Part shown: in pieces, positions 27,988-36,244 of the stretch
Position numbering within the stretch: the first letter of the stretch is position 1
How the letters are laid out: every line of letters starts with the position of its first letter
Assembly: GCA_003481775.1 (NCBI GenBank)
Contig: QULU01000024.1
Location: 1 to 64,000 of the forward strand
Direction: 5' to 3'
DNA length: 64,000 nucleotides
Source: Clostridiaceae bacterium OM02-2AC
GTDB lineage: Bacteria; Bacillota_I; Bacilli_A; Erysipelotrichales; Erysipelotrichaceae
The notes under the pieces: model-generated
Databases searched by the model: none
What the model saw: only the letters and a program-made list of their open reading frames with translations
What the model was told of the DNA's origin: nothing
Program-made: the position numbers and the translations under genes

Positions 27988-27999
27988 TTGTCTATACAA
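27988..27999 (-). promoter_or_regulatory. GntR operator at the PTS IIB-IIC-IID promoter
   Basis: TTGTCTATACAA here is the reverse complement of TTGTATAGACAA. The same 12 bases occur upstream of manA and of the gntR gene. TAGACA within it can act as the -35 box, with AATAAT 17 bases further on. Binding would block polymerase. Confidence 0.75.
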
Positions 28000-28209
28000 A
28001 AATAGAAATTTATTAAATTTGTTATGCTATAAAAAAAGGTACTATCAATTTTAAAATTTTTTATTTTGCTGATTTTTAGACATTCTTCTTCATTGTCCTA
28101 GAACATAAAGAAAATAAAATATTATAAAACTACGTTTTTTCGGAAATCTATAAAAAAATAGCATACAATCCTCTGCTTTGTATATATAAAGGCAATAAAA
28201 ACACCTAGG

Positions 28210-28238
28210 TTGACAATAAAATCAGAGCATGATAATAA
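28210..28238 (+). promoter_or_regulatory. Promoter of the cupin isomerase gene
   Basis: -35 TTGACA, 17 bases, then TAATAA as -10, about 30 bases before the start codon. Confidence 0.5.
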
Positions 28239-28267
28239 TGAAATTAGAAATGATTGGAGGTCATATT

Positions 28268-29020
28268 ATGAATTATGATTTTGGAAAAGCATCCACTATC
28301 CCATCTGTATTCGATGACGAAACAAGAGAATTGCAGGTACCACCGGATACTGTGATTGAGGAAATCGCAATCCGCAGAATGAAGGATATGCGTGAATTAT
28401 TCCGTAATTCTGAAAATTATGATGATGATTATCCTCTGTATTACATGTATAACGGTATCTACCGCAGCGCCCACAAAGAGATTTTTAAGAGTCAGCATAT
28501 CCGTTATGAATATACCATTCTGATGCCACAGACGATTCATAAAGAAATGATGAAAGCTCACGGTCATATTCATGGCGTGCATCCGATTAAGAAAACAAGA
28601 CACATTGAAGCATATGAGGTTCTTCAGGGTACAGGATTTTTTGAATTATTTGCCTATGAAGAAAACAGTATTCAGGTCATTATGTTAAATGTGAAGCCTG
28701 GGGATTATCTGATCATTCCTAGCGGTTATTACCATTTATCCATCAATACGGGAAAAGATCCGTTTATATTTGGTGATCTGATTATTGAAGATGCCAATAG
28801 TGAATATGGACATCTGAAGGAAATGAAAGGTGCTCCGGTCTATGTTATGGAAGGTGCCTCAGGATTGCCGGAATTCGTATTGAATAAACAGTATCATGAA
28901 CATGAAATCAGAATAACGCAATTGAATGCAGAAGAGGTCCCTTGGGAAAATCCAGTTGATCCAATCCCTTTATATGCACATTTCATTTCGGATCCGGATG
29001 CATTCAGCTTCCTAAAATAA
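28268..29020 (+). CDS. Cupin-type glucose-6-phosphate isomerase
   Basis: Metal-dependent isomerase of 250 residues of the archaeal-type (PF06560) phosphoglucose isomerase family, interconverting glucose 6-phosphate and fructose 6-phosphate. The cupin metal motif is visible as AHGHIHG around residue 100 and EAYEVLQGTG about 20 residues later, with the distal His in GYYHLSIN. GGAGG precedes the chosen ATG, inside a longer frame. It lies next to a mannose-type PTS and ManA-like isomerases, so it may feed imported sugar into glycolysis; the sugar acted on could differ. Confidence 0.85.
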   Translation: MNYDFGKASTIPSVFDDETRELQVPPDTVIEEIAIRRMKDMRELFRNSENYDDDYPLYYMYNGIYRSAHKEIFKSQHIRYEYTILMPQTIHKEMMKAHGHIHGVHPIKKTRHIEAYEVLQGTGFFELFAYEENSIQVIMLNVKPGDYLIIPSGYYHLSINTGKDPFIFGDLIIEDANSEYGHLKEMKGAPVYVMEGASGLPEFVLNKQYHEHEIRITQLNAEEVPWENPVDPIPLYAHFISDPDAFSFLK

Positions 29021-29046
29021 CACAATGAAAGAAACCTGCAGTAAAA

Positions 29047-29081
29047 GAAAGAGAAATCCAGTCGCGATTTCTCTTTTTTTT
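29047..29081. terminator. Terminator between convergent genes
   Basis: AGAGAAATC pairs with GATTTCTCT around CAGTCGC and is followed by eight T residues on the plus strand; A-rich sequence on the other side gives some function in reverse. Confidence 0.85.
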
Positions 29082-29086
29082 CATTC

Positions 29087-30013
29087 CTATCGTATTTGAC
29101 ACTTCAGCTTCTCCAGTAACGGATCAAGCAAATGTTCATCTTCTTTCCGCATTCCATACTCTCCCATCCGGATATGCGGTTTATAGCTGCCATGAAAATC
29201 ACTGCCGCCACTAATCAGCAAATGCTTTTGTAATGCATATTCCTTAAAATAGTTCTGCTGATCCATGGTGTGATAGGTTGTAAATACCTCAATGCCATCC
29301 AGCCCCATGGAACAAATTTCATTCAGCAAAGCATCCTTCTTGAAAAAAGCAACACCGGGATGGGCAAGGACTGCAATTCCTTTATACTCATGTATCAATT
29401 GTATTACATCCTCTGCCTGCGGATATGGTACAGGAACAAACGCCTCTTTCCCATAAGAACAGAAATCCCAGTAGAAATTGACGACTGCATTATCCGCCCT
29501 CTTACCACCTTCATAATAATCCTGCAGCTGCTGCAGATTCTCTCTTTGCGCATGAGCTAAAAACGTTCCATAAATAACCTGAAAAGGATTTTCCTTTCTG
29601 CACCTTTCCATAAGCGTATCAACCTGCATATCAACATGGTACAGCTCCTCAAGACGCTGTGCCTTGCTTTTGAGAGCCGCAAATTCCAGTTCATTTATTC
29701 TTTCATGAAGATGTTCGAATACCGGGGTATGATATTGCTGCTGAAAACCGATGATATGCGTTTCATATCCATGAAACAGAGAATCAAATTCAATCGCAGG
29801 TAACACATCGATTCCCTGTTTTTTTCCTTCCCGATACATTACATCAATTCCCTGCATACAATTATGATCACAAAGAGCAACCGTATCCAGTTCTGCTTTC
29901 TTTGCAAGTTCAATTAATGCAGTGCATTCATGCTCTCCATCGATACTCCAGATAGAATGCATATGAAGATCCTTGCTTACACGATTAGAATTCCGCATCT
30001 TCATCAGCTTCAT
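29087..30013 (-). CDS. PHP-domain metal-dependent phosphoesterase
   Basis: Protein of 308 residues of the PHP family, which uses a cluster of His/Asp metal ligands to cleave phosphate esters. Ligands are seen in DLHMHSIWSID (about 15-25), CDHNC (about 48-52), AIEFD (72-76), LAHPG near 215 and SDFHG near 270. Known relatives act on nucleotides (RNase AM/YciV) or histidinol phosphate. Here the gene starts inside the IIA gene and is cotranscribed with it, so it may remove phosphate from a PTS product or protein. The exact start among three closely spaced ATGs (30013, 30004, 29998) is uncertain because no strong ribosome site is present. Confidence 0.85.
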   Translation of the reverse strand: MKLMKMRNSNRVSKDLHMHSIWSIDGEHECTALIELAKKAELDTVALCDHNCMQGIDVMYREGKKQGIDVLPAIEFDSLFHGYETHIIGFQQQYHTPVFEHLHERINELEFAALKSKAQRLEELYHVDMQVDTLMERCRKENPFQVIYGTFLAHAQRENLQQLQDYYEGGKRADNAVVNFYWDFCSYGKEAFVPVPYPQAEDVIQLIHEYKGIAVLAHPGVAFFKKDALLNEICSMGLDGIEVFTTYHTMDQQNYFKEYALQKHLLISGGSDFHGSYKPHIRMGEYGMRKEDEHLLDPLLEKLKCQIR

Positions 30014-30413
30014 CTACATTTGAGAGCTGCAATTCCATAATGCTTTCTCTTCCCTTTGCGATACAATGCTTACACAATGCATCCAGATCCATAAAGTTTC
30101 TGGATATATATGCTTCCAGTACCATGATGAGATTACAGCCGGAAATAATATGAAGCGCATGTTTTCCCTGCGCCTGTAGTATCTGAGCCTGATTTGCAGG
30201 AGATCCTCCCGGTATGTCACAAAATATCAAAATACCGTCACCTTGATCCAGCTCATCACATTTCAAGGATAATTTTTTATGAAAATCTGCCGGATCGTCC
30301 TTCTCCTGTAAACATAAAGCATCCAGAAAATCACTTTCGTCATTGAAAAAACAATACGTTTCTTTTAGTCCCTGAGCCAGAGGTCCATGTGAAATCAAAA
30401 GTATTCCTATCAT
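29985..30413 (-). CDS. PTS mannose-family IIA component
   Basis: Cytoplasmic phosphocarrier of 142 residues. His9 in LLISHGPLAQGL accepts phosphate from HPr; DIPGGSPANQA (about 68-78) is the other family signature. It should phosphorylate the IIB encoded 2 kb away. The start follows AAGGAGG inside a longer frame. The promoter (TTGACT, 17 bases, TATGAT, minus strand) lies about 30 bases upstream. The orphan IIC-IID pair at 14-16 kb lacks such a subunit and might use this one. Confidence 0.93.
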   Translation of the reverse strand: MIGILLISHGPLAQGLKETYCFFNDESDFLDALCLQEKDDPADFHKKLSLKCDELDQGDGILIFCDIPGGSPANQAQILQAQGKHALHIISGCNLIMVLEAYISRNFMDLDALCKHCIAKGRESIMELQLSNVDEADEDAEF

Positions 30414-30434
30414 TATAATTTCCTCCTTTTCTAC

Positions 30435-30463
30435 ATCATACCTTGAATTTTTCCTGCAGTCAA
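30435..30463 (-). promoter_or_regulatory. Promoter of the IIA-PHP operon
   Basis: On the minus strand -35 TTGACT and -10 TATGAT are 17 bases apart. The GntR operator lies 45 bases further upstream. Confidence 0.5.
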
Positions 30464-30507
30464 TAATTTGTTTATACATATAAAAAATAATGCATACACT
30501 AATACTT

Positions 30508-30541
30508 TTGTATAGACAATATATTTTTTCAATGCTATAAT
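30508..30541 (+). promoter_or_regulatory. manA promoter with GntR operator
   Basis: The operator TTGTATAGACAA (30508-30519) contains TAGACA, which serves as a -35 box; TATAAT follows after exactly 17 bases (30536-30541). It lies between the divergent IIA and manA genes and could serve both. Confidence 0.75.
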
Positions 30542-30599
30542 GCAATTGTAAAGATCCCATGATATAAGCAATATTGGATCAGAAAGGATAGGATATCAT

Positions 30600-32363
30600 A
30601 TGAAGTATTTAACATCAGCATCTAATTACGAAAAGCACCCCACCACTGTCATACAGGGGCATGACAATCAAGCCGTACAAGGTTATGAGGACATATGTAA
30701 ATGGATCAAAACCAAAATGACCAAAGAACGCAACATTGTTTGTGTCGATTGCTATATTGGCGTAGATCAGGAGGAACTGCTGGAAGGTTTATGTAAATAT
30801 CTGACTTTTGATAAAATTATTCGCAGTGACACGATTTTCTATGATAATGATAAGATCTATGAGCTTTTAAAGCGTAACATTACCGATGACCGTGTATATG
30901 GAATTGCTTATTATGGAAAGTGGATGGATTTAGTAGATCCGCAAAGACTGGCAAATGCCCGTGAGGAAGCAGATACAGCCACTGGAAATGTTTTGATTCT
31001 TGGTACTGCTGCAGACTATATCACAAAGAGTGATATTCTTGTTCTTGCGGATATGACAATCTGGGAAATTCAGATGCGCTACCGTCATGAACATCTGCCA
31101 AACTTCCATACAGATAATGCAGATGAAGACATGATACGAAAATTCAAACGTGGATATTTCATTGACTGGAGAATAGGTAATGTACACAAGCAAAGCCTAT
31201 ATGATAAATTTGACTTCTATCTGGATACTGTAAAGCATAATGATCCGCGCATGATCGACAGAGAAGCATTTGAGGATGGTCTAACACAGCTTTTACAGCA
31301 GCCGTTTCGAACAGTACCGTTCTTCGATGAAGGACTCTGGGGCGGTCAGTGGATGAAGGAAGTTTGTGATGTGGAGGATAAAGACAGAATCAATTACGCA
31401 TGGAGTTATAATCTATTGTTCCAGGAAAATGAGGTAAACATCACATTTAAAGATATTTCAGTAAATATTCCAGGCTATACTTTGATGCAGCGTTTTCCAA
31501 AGCAGCTGATTGGTGAAAAAGGCTTTGCCAGATTTGGTGCAGAGTATCCGATCCGGTATGATTTCCTGGATACGATGGAAGGTGGAAACCTATCCCTGCA
31601 GGTACATCCAAACCAGCAATATATGGTGCAAAATTTTGCGATGCCTTTTACACAGGATGAAAGCTATTACTATCTTGATTGTGCAAGTGATGAAGAAACT
31701 TACATATATCTCGGTTTGACTGATGAAGCTAACCGTGAAGAGATGGAACGTGATCTCAGACTGGCATCTGAAGGAAAAATTGATTTTCCAGCTGAAAAAT
31801 ACGCAAATAAACTGCCAGCTAAAAAACATGATCACTTCAGCATACCGGCAGGTACAGTACATTGTTCCGGAGCTAATACAATGGTCTTAGAAATTTCCTC
31901 CTCACCTTGTATTTTCACTTTTAAATTATGGGATTGGGGAAGAATTGGTTTAGATGGACTTCCAAGACCTGTTCATATTGATCATGGTATGAAGAACATA
32001 CAATGGGATAAGCATACCGGCTGGATTAAAGAAAAATGTGCTTTTGATCCGGTATTGATAGAAGAAGACAATGTTCATAAAGAAGAACGTACGGGATTGT
32101 GTGAACTTCAATTTCTGGAATGCAGAAGAATCTGGATGACTGGAAAAACAACGCATTGCACAGATGGAGAAACCAATGCTCTGAATTTAATCAGCGGTAA
32201 GGAAGCTCTCATCGAGAGTCCGGAAGGACAATTTGCGCCATTCATCATTCATTTCGCGGAAAGCGTATGTATCCCTGCAACCATAAGGTCTTATACGATT
32301 ACACCATACGGAGAAAGTGAAGGAAAAGAAGTCGCTATCATGAAAACATTTGTCCGCTTCTAA
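30600..32363 (+). CDS. manA: Class I mannose-6-phosphate isomerase with long N-terminal extension
   Basis: Protein of 587 residues. The C-terminal two thirds (from about 240) is ManA-like: LSLQVHPNQQ and IPAGTVHCSG carry metal ligands, and RPVHIDHG is the conserved C-terminal motif. It would convert mannose 6-phosphate to fructose 6-phosphate. The first 220 residues resemble the fold order of uridine kinase-like P-loop proteins (VCVDCYIGVDQEELLEGL, then KIIRSDTIFYDN), but the P-loop GxxxxGK[ST] is not present, so this part is probably regulatory. The ManA Glu of the metal site is not obvious where the short paralog has QPEAW. It is cotranscribed with that paralog. Confidence 0.88.
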   Translation: MKYLTSASNYEKHPTTVIQGHDNQAVQGYEDICKWIKTKMTKERNIVCVDCYIGVDQEELLEGLCKYLTFDKIIRSDTIFYDNDKIYELLKRNITDDRVYGIAYYGKWMDLVDPQRLANAREEADTATGNVLILGTAADYITKSDILVLADMTIWEIQMRYRHEHLPNFHTDNADEDMIRKFKRGYFIDWRIGNVHKQSLYDKFDFYLDTVKHNDPRMIDREAFEDGLTQLLQQPFRTVPFFDEGLWGGQWMKEVCDVEDKDRINYAWSYNLLFQENEVNITFKDISVNIPGYTLMQRFPKQLIGEKGFARFGAEYPIRYDFLDTMEGGNLSLQVHPNQQYMVQNFAMPFTQDESYYYLDCASDEETYIYLGLTDEANREEMERDLRLASEGKIDFPAEKYANKLPAKKHDHFSIPAGTVHCSGANTMVLEISSSPCIFTFKLWDWGRIGLDGLPRPVHIDHGMKNIQWDKHTGWIKEKCAFDPVLIEEDNVHKEERTGLCELQFLECRRIWMTGKTTHCTDGETNALNLISGKEALIESPEGQFAPFIIHFAESVCIPATIRSYTITPYGESEGKEVAIMKTFVRF

Positions 32364-32364
32364 T

Positions 32365-33294
32365 ATGAAACGACTATATCGTATTAAGCCGATTGGTCAT
32401 TACCGGATATGGGGAAGTGATACACTGGGAGACCAATTCCATCTCACAAATACCAGATCCATAGGTGAAATAAGCTGTGCCAGTGCGAATTCCTCATGTG
32501 ATTGCGAGATATATGAGGAAGCGTATACCTTATCTGATTTTTATAAGAGCCATCCTGAATATTTTCATCTGTCATGTAAAGAATTTCCTTTGCGTATAAA
32601 TATAATAGCAGCAAATGAGGATTTATCTATTCAGGTGCATCCTGATAAAACATCCACAACAGATGCTCAGCCGGAAGCCTGGTATGTCATTCACAGTGAT
32701 GGCTCCCGGTTATGCCTGGGACACAACTGGCAAAAGAAACAGGATTTTCTGGATGCGGTTGCACATCATAAGCTTCTTAATGGAGTTCGCTATCTTCCCT
32801 GTGCCAGCTATGACTATTTCTATTTACGGCCAGGAACCGTTCATGCGGTAGGTAAGGGATCTCTGATATACGAACTCACATGTCAATCTGATATTACATA
32901 TCGGCTTTATGATTATGAACGAACAGATGAATCAGGACACAAGCGACCCCTGCATATAGAACAGGCTGCGAAGTATATATACTATCCGCAAGTATTGAAA
33001 CAGAGCACACCTATACAATTGATACAAAGCAGAGATTGTATACAGACAGTATACCAAAATGATCCTGGCATCTTTATGTTAAAGAAGATAGAGCTGCATG
33101 GAGATACCACGATACACCATAAGGATTTCCACCTCCTAACGGTAATTAAAGGAAACGGCACGATTAACGACGAGCATATAAACACCTGGGATACACTTCT
33201 TCAGATCGCTGACACAAAACTTCATTTATGTGGTGATATGACAATCATGGCAGCGAGCTTCAAAGAAGCAAAGACTCCCTGCATAGCTACATAA
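32365..33294 (+). CDS. manA: Class I mannose-6-phosphate isomerase, short form
   Basis: Isomerase of 309 residues of the normal short Firmicute ManA type. The metal-binding set is complete: IQVHPDK (Gln and His), QPEAWYVI (Glu) and LRPGTVHAVG (His). RPLHIEQA closes the active site. It begins one base after the stop codon of the long ManA with no strong ribosome site of its own, so translation is probably coupled. Two ManA proteins in one transcript is unusual; they may form a complex or act on different sugars. Confidence 0.93.
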   Translation: MKRLYRIKPIGHYRIWGSDTLGDQFHLTNTRSIGEISCASANSSCDCEIYEEAYTLSDFYKSHPEYFHLSCKEFPLRINIIAANEDLSIQVHPDKTSTTDAQPEAWYVIHSDGSRLCLGHNWQKKQDFLDAVAHHKLLNGVRYLPCASYDYFYLRPGTVHAVGKGSLIYELTCQSDITYRLYDYERTDESGHKRPLHIEQAAKYIYYPQVLKQSTPIQLIQSRDCIQTVYQNDPGIFMLKKIELHGDTTIHHKDFHLLTVIKGNGTINDEHINTWDTLLQIADTKLHLCGDMTIMAASFKEAKTPCIAT

Positions 33295-33469
33295 CTCTAT
33301 GTATGCTGTGTGCTGCATAACAATAGCGAAAGCCAGTTCTATAGCTTATCTGTAAATAGCAAAAGCCTTATCCGAACTATTTGCTTAATACTAAGCTGTA
33401 TTTGCAGTTCTCCTGTCAATAAAACATATATATAATGTATAAACCATTTTGGAACTTACCTTACAAAAT

Positions 33470-33519
33470 AAAACCCTGAGGTTATAGAGGACATAATATC
33501 CATAACTTACAGGGTTTTT
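33470..33519. terminator. Terminator after the two isomerase genes
   Basis: AAACCCTG with CAGGGTTTTT, extended by GGTTAT with ATAAC. A/T runs on both sides make it bidirectional. Confidence 0.85.
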
Positions 33520-33529
33520 ATCTTATTCT

Positions 33530-33748
33530 TTACAGCAGAGATGCCGCTTCTTCATCCACAATCAGAGTAAAACGAGGATGTAATGTCAGAATGGAGGCTG
33601 ACACATCCTGATCAACCACCTGTTCCAACCGTGTTTTGATACTGCCTGCTTTTTTTACTCCGCTGGGAATCATGATGATGTATCGGGCACGCATAACATC
33701 GCAGTCATCATGCTCAGCTAAAGTCATTTTATCAGGCGTTGTAAGCAA
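33530..33748 (-). pseudogene. C-terminal fragment of a NagB-like glucosamine-6-phosphate deaminase/isomerase
   Basis: About 72 residues match the end of the glucosamine-6-phosphate deaminase family: a strand-helix IIMIPSGVKKAGSIKTRL followed by PASI-like SASILTLHPRFTLIVDEEAASLL. The catalytic N-terminal two thirds is missing, and a stop codon lies just upstream of the first codon. It is a remnant, possibly of an enzyme that once belonged to the adjacent GntR-controlled sugar system. Confidence 0.7.
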
Positions 33749-33773
33749 CTATTTCTTATCCTCACATTGCCTT

Positions 33774-34526
33774 TCACATTTCTCTTGTCATTTTTCTCGC
33801 CCGAACAATAAGAAAGCTTGGTTTAATAAACTCTTTTATCATACCCGGACATTCATGCAGCGCATGTTCATCCGGCAGCGTTTCCACCATATCTTCTACA
33901 AAAAAGCCAGTATGTGCAAGCGTAGTGATGATGGTTCCCATCCTGCGATGATAGTTTTCCACATTGTCGACATACCAGAAGCCGCTTCTCTTTCCTTCCC
34001 TTCCATAATCAGAAAAGGTATAGGAAATACAATCTCCATGCTCATCGTGATTATAATGCCCCTTTCCGTCATAGGTAGCCGTTATAATTGGATGTTCCTG
34101 TGAAAACAGAAGGATGCCACCCGGTCGTAACAGCTTATAAATATCATGCACCAGGGCAGGGAAATCTTCAGCATAATGAAAGGCTAGAGAGCTGTACACA
34201 AGATCATAGGTACTGTTTAAGGAGCCAAGCTCTGCCATATCCATTCGCATATATGTAATTACAGGATGCGCATAGTTTTTTCTTGCTTCTTCCAGCATTT
34301 TTTCTGAGATATCGATTCCGGTAACATGTACGGCGCCGTTTTCTGCAAAATGAAGACAGTTATGCCCATAACCACATCCAATATCCAGTATTGCTTTACC
34401 TTTACTATCCGGCATCAGCTTCTGCATCTCCGGCTGCTCCATAAAATCATTATAGTTTTTCCTATGCAGACGTAAATCCATATATGCAGAAAAAAATTCG
34501 TCATTATCAAAAATATTCTGTGTCAT
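33774..34526 (-). CDS. SAM-dependent methyltransferase (class I)
   Basis: Protein of 250 residues with the Rossmann-type S-adenosylmethionine fold: motif I ILDIGCGYGHN (about 46-56), acidic loop TGIDISEKM (about 71-79), motif DLVYSSLAFHY and LRPGGILLFSQEHP. It resembles small-molecule methyltransferases of the UbiE/BioC type. Substrate is unknown. It overlaps the preceding gene by four bases (ATGA), so the two are cotranscribed and translationally coupled. Nothing connects it to sugar metabolism other than position. Confidence 0.9.
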   Translation of the reverse strand: MTQNIFDNDEFFSAYMDLRLHRKNYNDFMEQPEMQKLMPDSKGKAILDIGCGYGHNCLHFAENGAVHVTGIDISEKMLEEARKNYAHPVITYMRMDMAELGSLNSTYDLVYSSLAFHYAEDFPALVHDIYKLLRPGGILLFSQEHPIITATYDGKGHYNHDEHGDCISYTFSDYGREGKRSGFWYVDNVENYHRRMGTIITTLAHTGFFVEDMVETLPDEHALHECPGMIKEFIKPSFLIVRARKMTREM

Positions 34527-35242
34527 TTTATATTTCTCCTTTTTCTATCCTGTATTATACCAAGGGATCGTATGGCTTGTTTTTTAAAAATACCGTTTTT
34601 TTCTGCATATGTCTGAACAAACGCTTCACTTTTTTCACAGGTAAAGGCAGACATGCAAAGAAGCAGCTTCCATAATATCAAGGAGTCTTCCTTCCATTTT
34701 TCAGCCAATTGCAAAAGTATATCACAATTTTGTGGAGAAGCGATATCCGGGTGATAAAAGGCCATAAACCCCATAGCGTCCAAAGCCTCACTCACTCTTG
34801 CTTTATCGTCACCTTCTATAACGGCTACTAAAACTGAGGCTGTACATGAATTCATTTTCCCCATACAGCGCGCTATTATATCTCGCGGAAGTGGATAGGA
34901 TTTTTTTGCGGATACTGTCTCGGGAACTGTTTTATACTGGTTTGTCCCTATCCTTCCCAGATACAAAGCCATTTTTTCAGCTGTTCTTTGATCACCTGTC
35001 TCAAGCGTTTCACAAATTGCTATCCGCGTGTATAAGCACTGCTCCTTTTCCAGCTGCTGAAGAAGCTCATCAGCAGCCTGCTCCACATCTTTTTTCAGGC
35101 TGATTGCTGCGGCACTTCTGATCCATGCTGCTTCATGTGATAGCAGAAGTATGCGCTTCTTCACTTCCAAAGATGATAGCTCTTCTATATCGTCCGATGA
35201 TGCTTTTCCACGCTTTCGCAATTGCTCCTCTGTACTTTTCAT
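34523..35242 (-). CDS. HEAT-repeat-like helical protein
   Basis: Protein of 239 residues, almost entirely predicted helical, with repeated pairs such as VKKRILLLSHEAAWIRSAAAISL and RIAICETLETGDQRTAEKMAL. These look like HEAT/PBS-lyase type repeats used as protein-binding scaffolds. No catalytic motif is seen. AAGGGGG precedes the ATG. It is followed by a coupled methyltransferase, which it may assist or modify. The assignment is moderate. Confidence 0.7.
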   Translation of the reverse strand: MKSTEEQLRKRGKASSDDIEELSSLEVKKRILLLSHEAAWIRSAAAISLKKDVEQAADELLQQLEKEQCLYTRIAICETLETGDQRTAEKMALYLGRIGTNQYKTVPETVSAKKSYPLPRDIIARCMGKMNSCTASVLVAVIEGDDKARVSEALDAMGFMAFYHPDIASPQNCDILLQLAEKWKEDSLILWKLLLCMSAFTCEKSEAFVQTYAEKNGIFKKQAIRSLGIIQDRKRRNIK

Positions 35243-35288
35243 ACACATGCCCCCTTCGGCAAAAAGACACTGTACAGTGTCTTTCAGC

Positions 35289-36026
35289 CTATTTGTTTTT
35301 ATACTTTTTTGAAGTTTCCGTACTTACAACCGTATAAGTAAACATTTTATAGTTGTAAATGGTTTTTGTATATTCGATTGGGTTATTATTCAAATCATAA
35401 GCTGTATTATAAACAATCAGTGCAGGGCCAGACTTTGCCTGCAACAGAATATGTGCATCTTCTCCGCGAATGCTGTCTGCACGAATATCATCTCTTGCCC
35501 ATGATAAATCCAGATGATAATGCTCATAGAAAACATCATATAAAGAAAAGCTTTCAAAGTTGAACATCTCAAGACCCGGACAGTATAATGCATTGATATG
35601 TGCATATTCAACAGCGATTGCTTCATCATTCGCATAACGGATTCTATGCAGAAAATAGACTTCATCCGTTTCCTTCAGATTCATTGCCTCACGTATATGC
35701 TCATCCGGTTTTATCCTTTCCAGATGCAGCACCTTGCTATGGCATTTCAGTCCTTTTCGTTCCATGAGTTCTGTAACACCCAGAATCTCCTTACTTCTTT
35801 GAATCATCAAATCCATTACAAATGCACCCCGGCCACGATCAATGCGTACCACGCCCTGCTGCTCCAGCTTTTGCAGGGCATGTCGGATAGTCATTCTGCT
35901 CGCACCAAAGCGCTCCTGCAGTTCCCTCTCAACAGGCAGCTTATCTCCCTGCTTATATATTTCCTGTCGTATTTCTTGATGAATAGCATCTGCAATTTCC
36001 AAATATTTTGGCTTACTCTCTTTCAT
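35289..36026 (-). CDS. GntR-family (HutC/UTRA) transcriptional repressor
   Basis: Regulator of 245 residues: winged helix-turn-helix (about 8-75, KLPVERELQERFGASRMTIRHALQKLEQQG) and a UTRA ligand domain (about 90-238), which binds sugar phosphates or similar effectors. The palindrome TTGTATAGACAA occurs upstream of this gene and of the manA and PTS IIB genes, and resembles the operators of TreR and NagR-type members of this family. It probably controls the 26-36 kb sugar regulon and itself. Confidence 0.92.
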   Translation of the reverse strand: MKESKPKYLEIADAIHQEIRQEIYKQGDKLPVERELQERFGASRMTIRHALQKLEQQGVVRIDRGRGAFVMDLMIQRSKEILGVTELMERKGLKCHSKVLHLERIKPDEHIREAMNLKETDEVYFLHRIRYANDEAIAVEYAHINALYCPGLEMFNFESFSLYDVFYEHYHLDLSWARDDIRADSIRGEDAHILLQAKSGPALIVYNTAYDLNNNPIEYTKTIYNYKMFTYTVVSTETSKKYKNK

Positions 36027-36244
36027 TTACCTCACCTCATTGTATGTTAATCCTATTATAACAAATAAATCAGTATTTGTATGTACCTTACAGGATAATA
36101 TATCTTGAGTAGAGATTGTCTATACAAAATATTATTCATAGGATATATTCCTTTATTTCCTGACAGTAAAGACGTCATACTCATTCTACTGTATAGAAAA
36201 AGGCCCATCACACATCGATTGGACCTATAGAAGCCTCTTGCACA
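36027..36244. promoter_or_regulatory. gntR promoter region with operator
   Basis: TTGTCTATACAA (36116-36127) is a third copy of the GntR operator, about 90 bases before the gntR start. On the minus strand TAGACA, 16-17 bases and TATTAT or ATTATC could form the promoter. A second TATAAT and a half-operator TTGTATGTAC (36077-36086) lie nearer the gene. Confidence 0.65.
36196..36226 (-). terminator. Terminator of the sugar-acid operon
   Basis: AGGTCCA pairs with TGGGCCT (one mismatch) on the minus strand and is followed by TTTTT. Confidence 0.65.

Larger units (their letters stand above)
27929..28267. other. Divergent regulatory region
   Basis: About 340 very AT-rich bases between the PTS operon and the cupin isomerase gene. 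It carries one good GntR operator, one weaker look-alike (TTGTATATATAA, 28178-28189) and promoters for both directions. No gene is seen. Confidence 0.6.

Noticed and set aside
28178..28189. TTGTATATATAA as a fourth GntR operator
   Set aside because: Matches 10 of 12 positions but such AT-rich strings are expected by chance in this region; kept only as a weak possibility.
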